DNA of 64,000 bases from Pseudarthrobacter sp. NIBRBAC000502772 (GCF_006517235.1 NZ_CP041188.1:930001-994000), one strand, 5' to 3'. Counted from the stretch's first letter, positions 35,562 to 47,871 are shown. A program made the numbers and translations. Notes: generated by a model from the sequence alone, not told the origin.

Positions 35562-35834
35562 GTGGCGCAGAACGTATACAAAGGGGTAGTAGTTCAAATG
35601 AAAGCACGTGGGGCTGTCCTGTCGAGGCGCAATGTCCACTCGGCCACCATCTCGGAGTGGGGAACGCTCAAAGCCGGGGACCGGGTGGAAATCATCAAAC
35701 ACGCGCACGTCATTGCGGCGGGCGAAGTGGAAGAAGTATCGCAGAGCGGGAACGTGCTGTGGCTCGTGCCGGCCACTCCGTCAGAAAAGGAACTTTTCCT
35801 TAAATCCGACGGTGTAGAAGTCCGCAGGAGTTAG
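35562..35834 (+). CDS. Small beta-rich unknown protein
   Basis: 90 residues from GTG 35562; ATG 35598 is an alternative giving 78 residues, and neither has a convincing ribosome site. RNVHSATISEWGTLKAGDRVEII and AAGEVEEVSQSGNVLWLVP look like strands of a small barrel. No family recognised. It ends 18 nt before a strong bidirectional terminator. Confidence 0.6.
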   Translation: MAQNVYKGVVVQMKARGAVLSRRNVHSATISEWGTLKAGDRVEIIKHAHVIAAGEVEEVSQSGNVLWLVPATPSEKELFLKSDGVEVRRS

Positions 35835-35852
35835 GAACACAAGACCAAATAG

Positions 35853-35896
35853 CAAAGAGTCCCCGACTTCCTGTAACGGAAGTCGGGGACTCTTTG
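35853..35896. terminator. Bidirectional Rho-independent terminator
   Basis: Perfect 18-bp stem (caaagagtccccgacttc and its complement) around an 8-nt loop (ctgtaacg), between genes converging at 35834 and 35965. The outer A/T pairs give a short U-rich tail on both strands. Confidence 0.85.
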
Positions 35897-35964
35897 CGTG
35901 GATCGCGTGGATTGCGGGCGGGATCGACGCATCGATCGAAGCCCGGATCCAAGGCCGGATCAGC

Positions 35965-36222
35965 TCAGGCTGCAATGCTTTCGTACGTTTCACCAAAGGG
36001 GACCGATTCGTCCAGGGCCACGGTGAAGCGTCCCGGGCGCAGGCGCGTCACAAGGATGCCGCAGGCCGCGTCTTTCGCCGGCTCGATCAGCGTGGCGACA
36101 GCGTTGTCCAGTCCTTCGTGCATCTCGTGCGCTGTGGAAAACTGCAGGTCGATGGACAGCGAAGCCGCGGCTTCGACGGCCGCCACGGAGGCCAGGGGGC
36201 GTTCAAGAAATGCTGTAGTCAT
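35965..36222 (-). CDS. Small unknown protein
   Basis: 85 residues starting MTTAFLERPLASVAAVEAAASL. The remainder, STAHEMHEGLDNAVATLIEPAKDAACGILVTRLRPGRFTVALDESVPFGETYE, looks like one helix followed by strands, a small folded domain often found near universal stress genes in Arthrobacter (recall, not checked). An upstream frame from 36378 runs through a terminator hairpin and is rejected. Confidence 0.55.
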   Translation of the reverse strand: MTTAFLERPLASVAAVEAAASLSIDLQFSTAHEMHEGLDNAVATLIEPAKDAACGILVTRLRPGRFTVALDESVPFGETYESIAA

Positions 36223-36321
36223 GTGCCGAACTTTCTGTGTCTCGTGCCAAAGGGCTCGATCCACTGTACCGGCTACAGGACCTAGGATGTCAGATGACTG
36301 CTGTCTCGTCCGCCGAGACGC

Positions 36322-36387
36322 CAAAAATCCGAAGCTTGTTCGCCGGCCCACACCGTCAGGGCGGGGTCCGGCGAACAAACTTCGGAT
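36322..36387 (-). terminator. Terminator of the universal stress gene
   Basis: 20-nt arms at 36327-36346 and 36368-36387 match at 19 of 20 positions around a 21-nt loop. On the reverse strand the stem is followed directly by a T run (GGATTTTTGG), a classical Rho-independent terminator for the gene ending at 36415. Confidence 0.85.
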
Positions 36388-36414
36388 AGAAGGTGGCGCC
36401 CGGATCCGTCCGGA

Positions 36415-36816
36415 TCAGCCCGCCATGCCCGCTTTGACGGCCAGAACGGGACAGTCCGCCTCGAGCAGGATCCGCTGCGACGTGCTGCCCATGATCAGTT
36501 TGCCCACCGGGGTGCGGCGGCGCAGACCGATCACGATGAGCTCGGCGTTGTGCTCCTCCGCGGCATCAAGAACCTCCGCTGCCGCATCGTGGCCGCGGAC
36601 CGGCTGCTTGATCACGTGGTCGATCCCGTGGGCGGCCAGGCGCGCGTCGATGCCCTGCATTTCGGACTCCTGGGCGTACCGGTTGTCCACCAGGGCATCA
36701 CCCTTGGAGGAGTTGATGACCAGCAGGGTGGTATTGCTCTTCCTGGCCTCGGCGATGGCCTGGGTCAGGGCCGCTTCGCCCTCCGGGGTAGGGACGTATC
36801 CCACCACAATCGTCAT
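36415..36816 (-). CDS. Universal stress protein (UspA family)
   Basis: 133 residues from ATG 36816 (MTIVVGYVPTPEGEAALTQAI); the longer frame to 37095 overlaps tctA and is rejected. The ATP-binding pattern is present: IVIGLRRRTPVGKLIMGSTSQRILLEADCPVLAV. UspA proteins modulate stress survival by binding ATP. It lies 110 nt behind tctA and may be cotranscribed with the tct genes before its own terminator. Confidence 0.9.
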   Translation of the reverse strand: MTIVVGYVPTPEGEAALTQAIAEARKSNTTLLVINSSKGDALVDNRYAQESEMQGIDARLAAHGIDHVIKQPVRGHDAAAEVLDAAEEHNAELIVIGLRRRTPVGKLIMGSTSQRILLEADCPVLAVKAGMAG

Positions 36817-36926
36817 GGCTGTACCTCTTTTTCTGTCAGTTGATCTTCTGCTGTGGGGCGGATGCGGGGGCGGGCCGATGCGGGGCCGATGCCCAGGACC
36901 GGGTAGCCGACCGGGTAGCCGGCTGG

Positions 36927-38540
36927 TTAGCCGTCGCCGTCCCCGTCGCCGCCAGTGGTGGCACGGTGGCTGCCCTGGCTGGCGCTGCCACCCGAGGCAT
37001 CCGTCGGTTCGGATGCGCCGGAGCGGGTGGCGGGCACCCCTGCCGGCACTGCTGCCGGCCGGTTCCGGCGGATCAGCTTGAACAGCAGCGGCCACAGGAG
37101 GATCAGGGCGATGATGATGTAAATGCCGACGGCGATCGGCTCACTCCAGAGGCCGGCGGGGTCGCCGGCGCTGAGCTGCAGCGTCTGGCGGAGCTGCTTT
37201 TCGATGCGCGGTCCGAGGATGACGCCGAGGATGAGCGGCAGGACGGGAAGCCCGAAGCGCCGCATCATGAAGCCCAGCGCGCCGAGCGCCAGCAGGAGCA
37301 CCAGGTCGAACGCCTGCAGGTTCACGGAGTAGGCGCCCAGGGTGGCAAAGAACAGGATGCCGGCGTACAGGTAGGGCCGCGGGATCTGCAGGAGCTTCGC
37401 CCACATCGGTGCCAGCGGCAGGTTGATGATCAGAAGCAGGAAGTTGCCGATGAACAGGCTCGCGATGAGGGCCCATACCAGCGGTCCCTCGCTTTCGAAC
37501 AGCTGCGGCCCTGGCTGGATGCCGTACTGCGTGAACGCTGCCAGCATCACGGCGGCCGTGGCGTTGGTGGGCAGGCCCAGGGCCAGCATGGGCGTCAGCG
37601 TGCCGGCTGCGGCAGCGTTGTTGGCCGCTTCCGGACCGGCCACACCCTCGATGGCGCCTTTGCCGAACTCCTCTGGGTGCTTGCTGAGCTTCTTCTCGGT
37701 GACATAGGAGAGGAACGTGGGAATCTCGGCCCCGCCGGCCGGAAGTGCACCGAAGGGGAAGCCGAAGGCGGTGCCGCGGAGCCAGGGCTTCCAGGACCGC
37801 TTCCAGTCCTGCTTTCCCATCCACGGTCGTCCCACGGGAATGACCTGCAGGGGGTTGCGGCGCAGGTGCGCGGCAACCCACAGTGCCTCGCCCACGGCGA
37901 AGATGGCCACCGCAACCACCACGATGTCCAGACCGTCCGCCAGGAGCGGCACACCGAAGGTGAGCCTGGCCTGGCCCGTGACCACGTCCAGGCCCACCAG
38001 GCCGATGGCGAGGCCAAGGCCAAGGGATGCGAAGCCCCGAAGCCGCGAGGAGCCCAGGACAGCGGTGACCGCCAGCAGGGCCAGGACCATGATGGCAAAA
38101 TAGCTGGGCGATCCCAGGCTGACGGCGAACTGCACCACCACCGGCGCGCAGACTGCGAGGAGGGCGGTGCCGATGGTGCCGGCCACGAACGAGCCGATGG
38201 CCGCCGTCGCCAGCGCCTGCGCGGCCCTGCCGGCTTTCGCCATCTTGTTGCCTTCGATGGCCGTGACCACGGACGACGATTCACCCGGCGTATTCAGCAG
38301 GATGGAAGTGGTGGAGCCGCCGTACATGCCGCCGTAGTAGATGCCGGCGAACATGATGAAGGCGCTGGTGGGTTCCAGGGCGTACGTGACCGGAAGCAGG
38401 AGCGCAACGGTCATGGCCGGGCCGAGGCCCGGGAGGACGCCGACGGCGGTACCCAGGACGACGCCGATCACGGCGTAGAGGAAATTCATGGGGGTGAGGG
38501 CGGTGGCAAAGCCGTCCATCAGGGAGGAGAAGACATCCAT
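36927..38540 (-). CDS. tctA: Tripartite tricarboxylate transporter, large permease TctA
   Basis: 537 residues, about 11-12 membrane segments. TctA signature [53 protein letters not shown] is near the N-terminus; [26 protein letters not shown] in the second half is also typical. With TctB and TctC it imports tricarboxylates such as citrate or related acids. C-terminal tail is Gly/Asp/Pro-rich. Start overlaps the tctB stop by one base. Confidence 0.95.
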   Translation of the reverse strand: MDVFSSLMDGFATALTPMNFLYAVIGVVLGTAVGVLPGLGPAMTVALLLPVTYALEPTSAFIMFAGIYYGGMYGGSTTSILLNTPGESSSVVTAIEGNKMAKAGRAAQALATAAIGSFVAGTIGTALLAVCAPVVVQFAVSLGSPSYFAIMVLALLAVTAVLGSSRLRGFASLGLGLAIGLVGLDVVTGQARLTFGVPLLADGLDIVVVAVAIFAVGEALWVAAHLRRNPLQVIPVGRPWMGKQDWKRSWKPWLRGTAFGFPFGALPAGGAEIPTFLSYVTEKKLSKHPEEFGKGAIEGVAGPEAANNAAAAGTLTPMLALGLPTNATAAVMLAAFTQYGIQPGPQLFESEGPLVWALIASLFIGNFLLLIINLPLAPMWAKLLQIPRPYLYAGILFFATLGAYSVNLQAFDLVLLLALGALGFMMRRFGLPVLPLILGVILGPRIEKQLRQTLQLSAGDPAGLWSEPIAVGIYIIIALILLWPLLFKLIRRNRPAAVPAGVPATRSGASEPTDASGGSASQGSHRATTGGDGDGDG

Positions 38541-39052
38541 CAGAGAATCCCTTCCAGGAGGCCGGCGGGCAGGTTAATGCCAAGGCCAAGGTAGAAACCG
38601 TAAAAGGTCAGGAGGGACATTGCCACCGAGATGAGTCCGTCGCGGATGTAGTTCCGGCCGCCCAGTGCCCAGACGCTGCCCCAGAACAGGATGGTGCCGG
38701 AGATGACCCAGCCGGCCCAGTCGATCAGCAGGATGTTCGCGATGAAGGCGCCTGCCAGCGGCAGGACCGTCTTCCAGTCGGCGGGGTGGGAAAGGTCCAC
38801 GTCCTCGCCGCCTTCCGCCTCGCCTTTGCCACCGCGGAGTACGTTGACGGCCAGCATCACGGCGCAGACCAGCAGCAGGCCGCCCACGATGAACGGCAAG
38901 GTCTTAGGTCCTACGGGATCAGACTGGGAGTAGGTGGTAGCGACGCGCGTTGCGTCCCAGATGACCAGGGCCCCGGCCGCCCCGAGCAGGAGGGCAACCC
39001 CCAGCTCGGAGCGGCCTTTGAGCCGTGAGGCCAAAGTTGGTGAGGAGCTCAC
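38540..39052 (-). CDS. tctB: Tripartite tricarboxylate transporter, small permease TctB
   Basis: 170 residues, four membrane helices ([21 protein letters not shown] first). The second domain motif [32 protein letters not shown] is TctB-like. Overlaps tctC by 4 nt and tctA by 1 nt. Confidence 0.9.
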   Translation of the reverse strand: MSSSPTLASRLKGRSELGVALLLGAAGALVIWDATRVATTYSQSDPVGPKTLPFIVGGLLLVCAVMLAVNVLRGGKGEAEGGEDVDLSHPADWKTVLPLAGAFIANILLIDWAGWVISGTILFWGSVWALGGRNYIRDGLISVAMSLLTFYGFYLGLGINLPAGLLEGIL

Positions 39053-40059
39053 GCCAGGCCAAGCTTCGTGAGGACGTCCGCCACCCGCTTGTCCTGCTCG
39101 GCCAGGAAGCTATCGAACTCGGCGCCGGTGATGAAGGCGTCGCTCCAGCTGTTGGTCTTCAGGGCTTCCTTCCACGCGGCCGTGCCGTGCATCTTTTCGA
39201 GAGCCGCGATCAGCTTGGCCTTGTCAGCGTCGGTAATGCCCGGAGGGGCCACGATGCCGCGCCAGTTGGTGAACACCAGGTCGATGTTGGATTCCTTGAG
39301 GGTGGGAGCGTCCACGCCGTCGAGCCGCTTCTCGCCGCTGGTGGCCAGGACACGGACCGCACCGGATTCGATCTGCTTGAGGTATTCGCCTGCGCCGGAG
39401 GCGGCGAAGCCCACCTTGTTGCCCAGGATGGCCGGGAGGAGGTCTCCACCGCCGTCGTAGGACACGAAGTTCACCTTGGTGGCGTCGATGCCCAGGGCTC
39501 CGGCCAACTGCATGGGCAGCAGGTGGTCAGGGCCGCCGGGGGAGGAACCGCCGCCAACGCTGATGGAACCCGGGTCAGCCTTCCAGGCGGCGACCAGGTC
39601 ATCGATGGTTTTGTAGGGCGAATCCTTGTTGACCATGATGGCGCCGGGTTCTTCGATGAGCCGGGCCAGGGGGGTGGTGGCCGTCAGCTTGGACTCGGAC
39701 TTGTTGGTGTAGCTTGCGCCCACCACGCCCAGGCCCATAAGCATGGTGAGGTCGCCGTTGCCCTTTTCGTTGACGATGCGGGCCAAGCCCACGGTTCCGC
39801 CGGCGCCCGCGAGATTGAAGACTTCGGGGTTCGTGGCGATCTTCTCGTCTTCGAGGACTTTGGCCGCCACGCGGGCGGTGGTGTCGTAGCCGCCGCCTGC
39901 AGTGTTGGGGACCATGATCTGGAGCCCGGTCAGCGGGCCGGCGGGGGCGCCGGAGCTGGCTCCGTCAGTAGAGCTCTTCCCGGTGGCACCGCAGCCGGTG
40001 GCCATCAGGGCGATGCCGGCGGCGACGGCGGCAATTCGCAATGCGCGGATCTGGCGCAT
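39049..40059 (-). CDS. tctC: Tripartite tricarboxylate transporter, substrate-binding lipoprotein TctC
   Basis: 336 residues. Lipoprotein signal peptide with lipobox LMATGCG near residue 22. The TctC (Bug) fold is visible in GPLTGLQIMVPNTAGGGYDTTARVAAKVL, AGAGGTVGLARIVNEKGNGDLTMLMG and PGSISVGGGSSPGGPDHLLPMQLAGALGID. It captures the carboxylate and delivers it to TctAB. First gene of the tct operon, divergent from its probable regulator. Confidence 0.95.
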   Translation of the reverse strand: MRQIRALRIAAVAAGIALMATGCGATGKSSTDGASSGAPAGPLTGLQIMVPNTAGGGYDTTARVAAKVLEDEKIATNPEVFNLAGAGGTVGLARIVNEKGNGDLTMLMGLGVVGASYTNKSESKLTATTPLARLIEEPGAIMVNKDSPYKTIDDLVAAWKADPGSISVGGGSSPGGPDHLLPMQLAGALGIDATKVNFVSYDGGGDLLPAILGNKVGFAASGAGEYLKQIESGAVRVLATSGEKRLDGVDAPTLKESNIDLVFTNWRGIVAPPGITDADKAKLIAALEKMHGTAAWKEALKTNSWSDAFITGAEFDSFLAEQDKRVADVLTKLGLA

Positions 40060-40123
40060 GGTGTTCCTCTTCTCTAAATCTGATCAGCAAGAAACTGACT
40101 GGTGATCCGATGCTAGGCCCCTA

Positions 40124-40139
40124 AGTGACGGGCATCACT
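40124..40139. promoter_or_regulatory. Dyad in the tct/two-component divergent region
   Basis: AGTGA-CGGGCA-TCACT, perfect 5-bp arms, 65 nt before the tctC start and 141 nt before the sensor kinase. Candidate response-regulator site. Confidence 0.4.
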
Positions 40140-40279
40140 CTTGTGTACGCAGAGAAAGTTAAGTTCATTGCGTTCACGTTTCCGGTGGCCAACCGGCGCC
40201 ATGCGGCGCCCATAGTTCAGGTAGCCTGACCACGAGAGGCCCGACAATCAACACCACGCAACCAGAGGAAAGAACCACA

Positions 40280-41875
40280 GTGACTCGACGAAGAGGCATG
40301 TCCCTTGCGGGGCAGTACCTGGTTCTGCAGTTGCTCATCGTTTTCGCCGTCCTGGTGGCCGTGGTGGCCATCTCCCTCGCCCAGTCCGCTGCGGCGTTCG
40401 AACGGGTTGAGGGCCGACGGGCGCTGTCCGCTGCCGAAGCCCTGGGTGCCAATCCCACCGTCCGGGCGCTGCTGCCCGGGGCCGAGCCCCGCGGCGGCTC
40501 AGCCCTTCCCGCCGTGGCCGAGTCGGTGCGGACGGTGTCGGGGTCCTCGCACGTGGCGCTTGCGAAGCTCGACCGTACGGTGGTTGCCTCCTCCAATCCC
40601 AGTCTGTTGGGCCAGCCCTTGGAACTCGGCGCCAGCCGTGTGCTCGAAGGCCGCGCGTGGACCGGTGTGGTGGACGGATCCGGCACGGAGGAACTGACCG
40701 CCCATGTTCCGGTCCTCGACGACGCCGGAAAAATGATCGGCATCGCGTCCATCAGCCGGAACTACCCGTCCACGCTGGAGCGGCTGGGGGATGCCGTGCC
40801 CAACCTCCTCACCTATCTCGGTGTGGCCAGTGTGCTGGGCGTTGCCGGCTCGCTGCTGCTCTCCCGCCGGGTCAAGCGGCAGACCCTGGGCATGGAACCG
40901 AGCGAAATCACCGGCCTGGTGGAAAACCGCGAGGCCATGCTGCATGGCCTGAAGGAAGGCGTCGTGGCGCTGGACCCGCACGAGCGCATCACCGTGGCCA
41001 ACGACAGTGCCCGCGCCCTGCTTGGCCTCCCCGCCGACTGTGTGGGCAAGCGCCTGGCCGGCCTGTCCGTGGAGCCGGCGCTCAAGGAAGTCCTCACCCG
41101 CGAGCAGCCGGGGCCGGACCAGCTGGTACTGGTGGGAGACCGGCTGGTAGTGCTGAACCGGGTTCCCATCCGTTCGCGCGGCCGCGACATCGGCTCCGTC
41201 ACCACGCTGCGCGACCGCACGGAACTGTCCGCACTCGAGCGGGAACTCGGCGCCACCCGGACGGCCACCGACACCCTCCGGGCCCAGGCCCACGAATTCG
41301 CCAACCAACTGCACGTGATTTCCGGCCTCATCCAGATCGGGGAATACGATTCCGTGGTCCAGTTCGTCAACGGCGCCACGCTGGACAGGACCCGGCTCAA
41401 CGACGAGGTCACCAGCCGCATCCAGGACCCGGCGCTCGCCGCGCTCCTCATCGCCAAGTCGAGCCTCGCCACCGAACGCGGAGTCACCTTGCAGCTGGAC
41501 CCGGAATCCGGGCTGAAGCGCGTTGACGATGAGCTGTCCCGCGACCTGACCACCGTCGTGGGGAACCTGGTGGACAACGCGTTCGACGCCGTCACCGGGC
41601 TTCCGGACGCAGCCGTCAGGGTGCTCGTGGAGGACACAGCCGACGGCGTGACGGTCACCGTAAGCGATTCCGGCCCCGGCGTCGCCGGGGATCCGGGGGA
41701 GATCTTCCAGCAGGGTTTCACCACCAAGGACCCCGGCCCCGGCGGCAGCAGGGGCTTCGGCCTGGCGCTGTCCCGGGTGGTCTGCCGGCGCAGCGGCGGC
41801 GACCTCACGGTAACCAACAACAACGGGGCGGTCTTCACCGCCCGGCTGGAACGAACACGGAGAATGCAGCAATGA
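40280..41875 (+). CDS. Sensor histidine kinase, DcuS/CitA family
   Basis: 531 residues, GTG start with GAGGAAAG ribosome site. An N-terminal membrane helix (about residues 9-30), a periplasmic PDC-type sensor domain (AHVPVLDDAGKMIGIASIS), a second helix near 180, a PAS domain (residues about 210-310), then the kinase core: His338 in LRAQAHEFANQLHVISGLI, N box VVGNLVDNAFDAV (Asn433) and GSRGFGLALSRVVCRRSGG. This class senses di- and tricarboxylates outside the cell. Divergent from tctCBA, so it most likely controls the tct genes. Confidence 0.94.
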   Translation: MTRRRGMSLAGQYLVLQLLIVFAVLVAVVAISLAQSAAAFERVEGRRALSAAEALGANPTVRALLPGAEPRGGSALPAVAESVRTVSGSSHVALAKLDRTVVASSNPSLLGQPLELGASRVLEGRAWTGVVDGSGTEELTAHVPVLDDAGKMIGIASISRNYPSTLERLGDAVPNLLTYLGVASVLGVAGSLLLSRRVKRQTLGMEPSEITGLVENREAMLHGLKEGVVALDPHERITVANDSARALLGLPADCVGKRLAGLSVEPALKEVLTREQPGPDQLVLVGDRLVVLNRVPIRSRGRDIGSVTTLRDRTELSALERELGATRTATDTLRAQAHEFANQLHVISGLIQIGEYDSVVQFVNGATLDRTRLNDEVTSRIQDPALAALLIAKSSLATERGVTLQLDPESGLKRVDDELSRDLTTVVGNLVDNAFDAVTGLPDAAVRVLVEDTADGVTVTVSDSGPGVAGDPGEIFQQGFTTKDPGPGGSRGFGLALSRVVCRRSGGDLTVTNNNGAVFTARLERTRRMQQ

Positions 41876-42537
41876 TCAAAGTCCTGATCGTCGATGACGA
41901 CTTTATGGTGGCCAAGGTCCACGCAGGGTTCATTCAGCGCACTCCCGGGTTCGCCGTCGTCGGGGTGGCCCATACCGGCGCCCAGGCGGTCATCGAAACG
42001 GGGCGGCTGCAACCGGACCTGGTGCTGCTCGATATCCACCTGCCGGACATCAACGGCCTGGACCTGATGCACAAACTGCGCGAAGTGGCCCCCGAACTGG
42101 ATGTCCTGGTGATCAGCGCCGCCCGTGAAGTGGACACGGTGCGCAAGGCCCTCCGCGGCGGGATTGTGCACTACCTCATCAAGCCCTTCTCGCAGACTGA
42201 CCTGCAGGAACGGCTGGAGCACTACCGCAGCGCCTACCAGGGCCTCGACTCGGCCAAGGATGTGGCGGAGCAGTCGGACGTGAACCGCGTGTTCGGGCTG
42301 GACCGGACCGATCGGCCGCTGCCGAAGGGCTGCAGCATCGAAACGCTGAAGCTCGTGGAAGCTGCCCTGAAGGAGGCCGACGGCGACCTCTCCGCCGCCG
42401 AAGTGGCCGTCCAGTTGGGCACGTCCCGGGTCAGTGCGCGCCGGTATCTGGAGTACCTCCACGATGAAGGCGTGCTGGAGGTCCGGCTTAAGTACGGCGT
42501 GGGCAGGCCCGAGCGGCGGTATGTGCTGAAGGGCTAG
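41872..42537 (+). CDS. Response regulator, CitB/DcuR family
   Basis: 221 residues, ATGA overlap with the kinase. Receiver domain with IKVLIVDDDFMVAKVHAGF and phosphoacceptor Asp54 in LVLLDIHLPDINGLDLM; C-terminal DNA-binding part GDLSAAEVAVQLGTSRVSARRYLEYL. Partner of the adjacent kinase in controlling carboxylate uptake. Its last four bases overlap the convergent purine permease gene. Confidence 0.93.
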   Translation: MIKVLIVDDDFMVAKVHAGFIQRTPGFAVVGVAHTGAQAVIETGRLQPDLVLLDIHLPDINGLDLMHKLREVAPELDVLVISAAREVDTVRKALRGGIVHYLIKPFSQTDLQERLEHYRSAYQGLDSAKDVAEQSDVNRVFGLDRTDRPLPKGCSIETLKLVEAALKEADGDLSAAEVAVQLGTSRVSARRYLEYLHDEGVLEVRLKYGVGRPERRYVLKG

Positions 42538-43976
42538 GGCATGCCCAGTGCGGCCTCGATGGGACCCACGGCGAAGAACAGCAGGAACGCGCCGGCCACC
42601 GCCCACATCAGCGGGTGGACGTCCTTGATGCGGCCCTGGAACGCCCGGATCAGGACATAGGCGATGAAGCCCGCGCCGAGACCGTTGGCGATGGAGTACG
42701 TAAACGGCATCAGGGTCATGGTCAGGAAAGCCGGGAGGGCGATTCCCCAGTCTTGCCAGTCGATCTTGCCCACCTGGGAGACCATCATGAAGCCCACCAC
42801 CACCAGGGCCGGGGCCACCGCCTCGAACGGAACGAGGTTGATCAGCGGGGTGAAGAACATGGCCACCAGGAACAGCAGGCCGGTGACGATGGACGCCACG
42901 CCCGTCCGGGCACCCTCGCCGATCCCGGCGCCGGCCTCAACATAGATCTGGTTCGAGGAGACGGACGCGCCGCCACCCACGATCGCGCCGAGCGCGTCCA
43001 CCTGGAGCACGCGGTCCACGTCCGGGATGTTGCCGTCCTTGTCCACCGTGCCGGCCTCGTTGGCCAGGCCCACCATGGTGCCCATGGCATCGAAGAAGAT
43101 GCTGAGCAGGATCACGAATGCCAGCAGGGTGGCGGCCACAAAGCCCAGGTGTTCAAAAGCGCCGAACGGGTTGGCCTTGCCGATCAGCGACAGGTCCGGG
43201 GCGCTCCACCCCGTAAAGGACGGCGCCACTAGGGACCAGCCCTGCGGGTTGGCGGTTGTGCCGTCAAAGCTGGGGCCGATGTGCAGGGTCATTTCCAGGA
43301 TCACGGAAATGACGGTGGAGGCGATGATGCCGATCAGGATGGCGCCCTTGACCTTGCGGACCACCAGGGCGATCGTGAGGATCAGGCCGAACACAAAGAC
43401 AGCCGTGGGCCAGCCCAGCAGCTTCCCGTCGAAGCCCAGGCCCACGGGAACGGTGGTGCCGGCAGCGTCCGGGATCCGGCGCACAAAGCCGGCATTCACC
43501 AACCCGATCAGGGCGATGAACAGGCCGATTCCCACTACGATCGCGGTCTTGAGCCCGTCCGGGACGGCCCTGAAGACGGCTGTCCGGAAGCCGGTGAGGA
43601 CCAGGATCATCATGGTCACGCCGGACAGGACCACCAGGCCCATCATGTCCGGCCACGTCAGGCCCGGGTTCGTGGCGACCGTGACGGCCACAAACGCGTT
43701 CACGCCCAGCCCCGCGGCCAGCGCGAAGGGGTGCCTGCCCCAGGCGCCCATCAGGATAGTGAGGATGCCTGCCACAAAAGCCGTCACAGCGGCCACTGCG
43801 GCAAAACCAAGGGTGTTGCCGCTGGAATCCGGGCCGGAGAGGATCAGGGGGTTAAGCACCACGATGTAGCTCATGGCGAAGAACGTGGCAAAGCCGCCGC
43901 GGATCTCGCGGGAGAGGTTGGACCCCCGCTCGGATATCTTGAAGTACCGGTCCAAGGCAGAGCCCTGCTTAAGCAT
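42534..43976 (-). CDS. NCS2 family purine permease (AzgA/guanine-hypoxanthine type)
   Basis: 480 residues, about 12-14 membrane segments. The N-terminus GSNLSREIRGGFATFFAMSYIVVLNPLILSGPD and GLGVNAFVAVTVATNPGLTWPDMMGLVVLSGV are diagnostic of AzgA-like NCS2 transporters that import purine bases with protons. ILLSIFFDAMGTMVGLANEAGTVDKDGNIPDVDRVLQVDALGAIVGGGASVSSN follows. No purine metabolic genes are adjacent. Confidence 0.93.
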   Translation of the reverse strand: MLKQGSALDRYFKISERGSNLSREIRGGFATFFAMSYIVVLNPLILSGPDSSGNTLGFAAVAAVTAFVAGILTILMGAWGRHPFALAAGLGVNAFVAVTVATNPGLTWPDMMGLVVLSGVTMMILVLTGFRTAVFRAVPDGLKTAIVVGIGLFIALIGLVNAGFVRRIPDAAGTTVPVGLGFDGKLLGWPTAVFVFGLILTIALVVRKVKGAILIGIIASTVISVILEMTLHIGPSFDGTTANPQGWSLVAPSFTGWSAPDLSLIGKANPFGAFEHLGFVAATLLAFVILLSIFFDAMGTMVGLANEAGTVDKDGNIPDVDRVLQVDALGAIVGGGASVSSNQIYVEAGAGIGEGARTGVASIVTGLLFLVAMFFTPLINLVPFEAVAPALVVVGFMMVSQVGKIDWQDWGIALPAFLTMTLMPFTYSIANGLGAGFIAYVLIRAFQGRIKDVHPLMWAVAGAFLLFFAVGPIEAALGMP

Positions 43977-44095
43977 TAGTCCTCCGGGATGTGTTGTTGG
44001 GGTTACTTGATCCTAGAGGGCAGGGACCGGGCCCAGTGTGCGCGCCTAGAATGTCTGTCAGGAACCTCACAATGCCTAGCAATGTTGGAGACACC

Positions 44096-46489
<2,394 letters not shown>

Positions 46490-46603
46490 ATGCCCGTGCC
46501 CGGGAAGAGTGCGCGGGAAACGTGCCTGGGAAGCGTGTGCTGCCGCTGCCCATGGAAGTTCGCCTAGGCTTGAAGGACGCCAACCCTAGGGAGCAGTACA
46601 CCC

Positions 46604-47233
46604 ATGCGATCCATCCGCCGCCAGTTGCTGAGCGTTGTGCTCGGGACCTTCGTTCTCGCCGCCGCGCTGCTGGGGGTTTCGGCCCCGGCGTCGGCACATG
46701 ATGCCGCCGAGTCCAGCAGCCCCGCACAGGGCGCCACGGTGGCCACAACGCCGGAACAGGTCTCCGTCACCTTCAACAAGAACCCGCTTGGCATCGGCGC
46801 ACAGTTCTCCGTCAAGGATTCCGCCGGGGCTGAGTGGGCGGACGGGGCTGTGGAGATCGTGGACAGCACTGCCACCCAAAAGCTCAAGGCCGGTGCTCCG
46901 GCGGGGGCGTACACGGTGGCCTGGCGGGTGGTCAGCTCGGATTCCCACCCGATCGAGGGGACGTTCGGCTTCACGGCGACCGCCGCGGCGGCGGGAGCCG
47001 CGCCCTCGGGAACATCGTCGGCGGGAGCATCGCCGTCGGCCGCTGTTCCCACGATGGGAACCGCGCAGCCGGGAACCGTGGCAGCTCCGGCCCCGGCAGA
47101 AGACGCGTCCGAACCGTTCCCCTGGAGCCTGGTGATCTTTGCCGCAGTGGCCGTCGGGCTGCTGGTGGCCATCGGCATCCTCGCGAAGCGCCGCCTCGAC
47201 GCAGGCAGCGACGACGAAACCGAACAAGCCTAG
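46604..47233 (+). CDS. CopC domain copper-resistance protein
   Basis: 209 residues. Signal peptide ending in ASA before mature HDAAESSSPAQGATV; the free N-terminal His and the His of SSDSHPIEGTF are the copper ligands of CopC. An Ala/Gly/Pro-rich linker leads to one C-terminal membrane helix (FPWSLVIFAAVAVGLLVAIGILA) and a basic tail, so it is membrane-anchored. No CopD partner is adjacent. Convergent with the flavoprotein gene, 4-nt overlap. Confidence 0.92.
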   Translation: MRSIRRQLLSVVLGTFVLAAALLGVSAPASAHDAAESSSPAQGATVATTPEQVSVTFNKNPLGIGAQFSVKDSAGAEWADGAVEIVDSTATQKLKAGAPAGAYTVAWRVVSSDSHPIEGTFGFTATAAAAGAAPSGTSSAGASPSAAVPTMGTAQPGTVAAPAPAEDASEPFPWSLVIFAAVAVGLLVAIGILAKRRLDAGSDDETEQA

Positions 47234-47871
47234 ACGGCGGCGGCGCTTTCCGGGTGGACCGTGGCCTGGACCGTTGCTGAAATGGCCTGGCCCACGGTCT
47301 TCGCCTGACGCAGGACTTCCTTGGGTGAGGGCGTGATGAGCTCGCCCACTCCTACGAGGTAGATGCCGATCTGCCGCATGGCTGCCACCAGGTTGCGGCC
47401 AACTGTGATGCCGAAGTCGCTGAGCATGCGCCGCAGCTGGCTGTGCGCGCACCGGGTCAGCACAATGTTGTCAGCCAGCAGGATTCCGTTGGGCGTATGG
47501 ACTTCCCATTTGCCGGACGGGGAGCCCGCAGCTGTTCCCGCAGTATTTCCGCCTGGTGCGCCGCCCACCATGGTCAGCTGAACCGCCCGGGTGGTGTTGC
47601 GGACATCCATGTGGTGGCTGGCGGCGTAGTTGCGCAGATGGCGGAGGATCTCGTTGCGCTCCCGGAGGGAGTCGGAGTCGGCTGCGTCGCAGCGCTGCAG
47701 TGAAGCGGTGTTGGCCGGTTGTCCGGCGCCGAGGATGTCGAGCCCGTCCACCACAATCGCGTCCACGCCGCGGCGGCGCAGTTCTGCGCCAACAGCCAGG
47801 CCTGAGAGCCCCGTGCCGATGATCACCGTGGTGGTCCGTTCGGTCCCGCCATTCAGAGGCATGCTTGACAC
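47230..47871 (-). CDS. Half-size NAD(P)/FAD-binding protein
   Basis: 213 residues, GTG start with AGGAGG 9 nt upstream. The FAD-binding Rossmann motif is clear: TTTVIIGTGLSGLAVGAELRRRGVDAIVVDG. The C-terminal half (DFGITVGRNLVAAMRQIGIYLVGVGELITPSPKEVLRQAKTVG) resembles the end of flavoprotein monooxygenases, but the middle NADPH domain is missing, as total length is about half of normal. It may be a stand-alone short family or a deletion remnant. Confidence 0.75.
   Translation of the reverse strand: MSSMPLNGGTERTTTVIIGTGLSGLAVGAELRRRGVDAIVVDGLDILGAGQPANTASLQRCDAADSDSLRERNEILRHLRNYAASHHMDVRNTTRAVQLTMVGGAPGGNTAGTAAGSPSGKWEVHTPNGILLADNIVLTRCAHSQLRRMLSDFGITVGRNLVAAMRQIGIYLVGVGELITPSPKEVLRQAKTVGQAISATVQATVHPESAAAV

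Noticed and set aside
36840-38594. 584-codon forward frame across tctA
   Set aside because: Gln/Arg/Gly/His-rich shadow of tctA.
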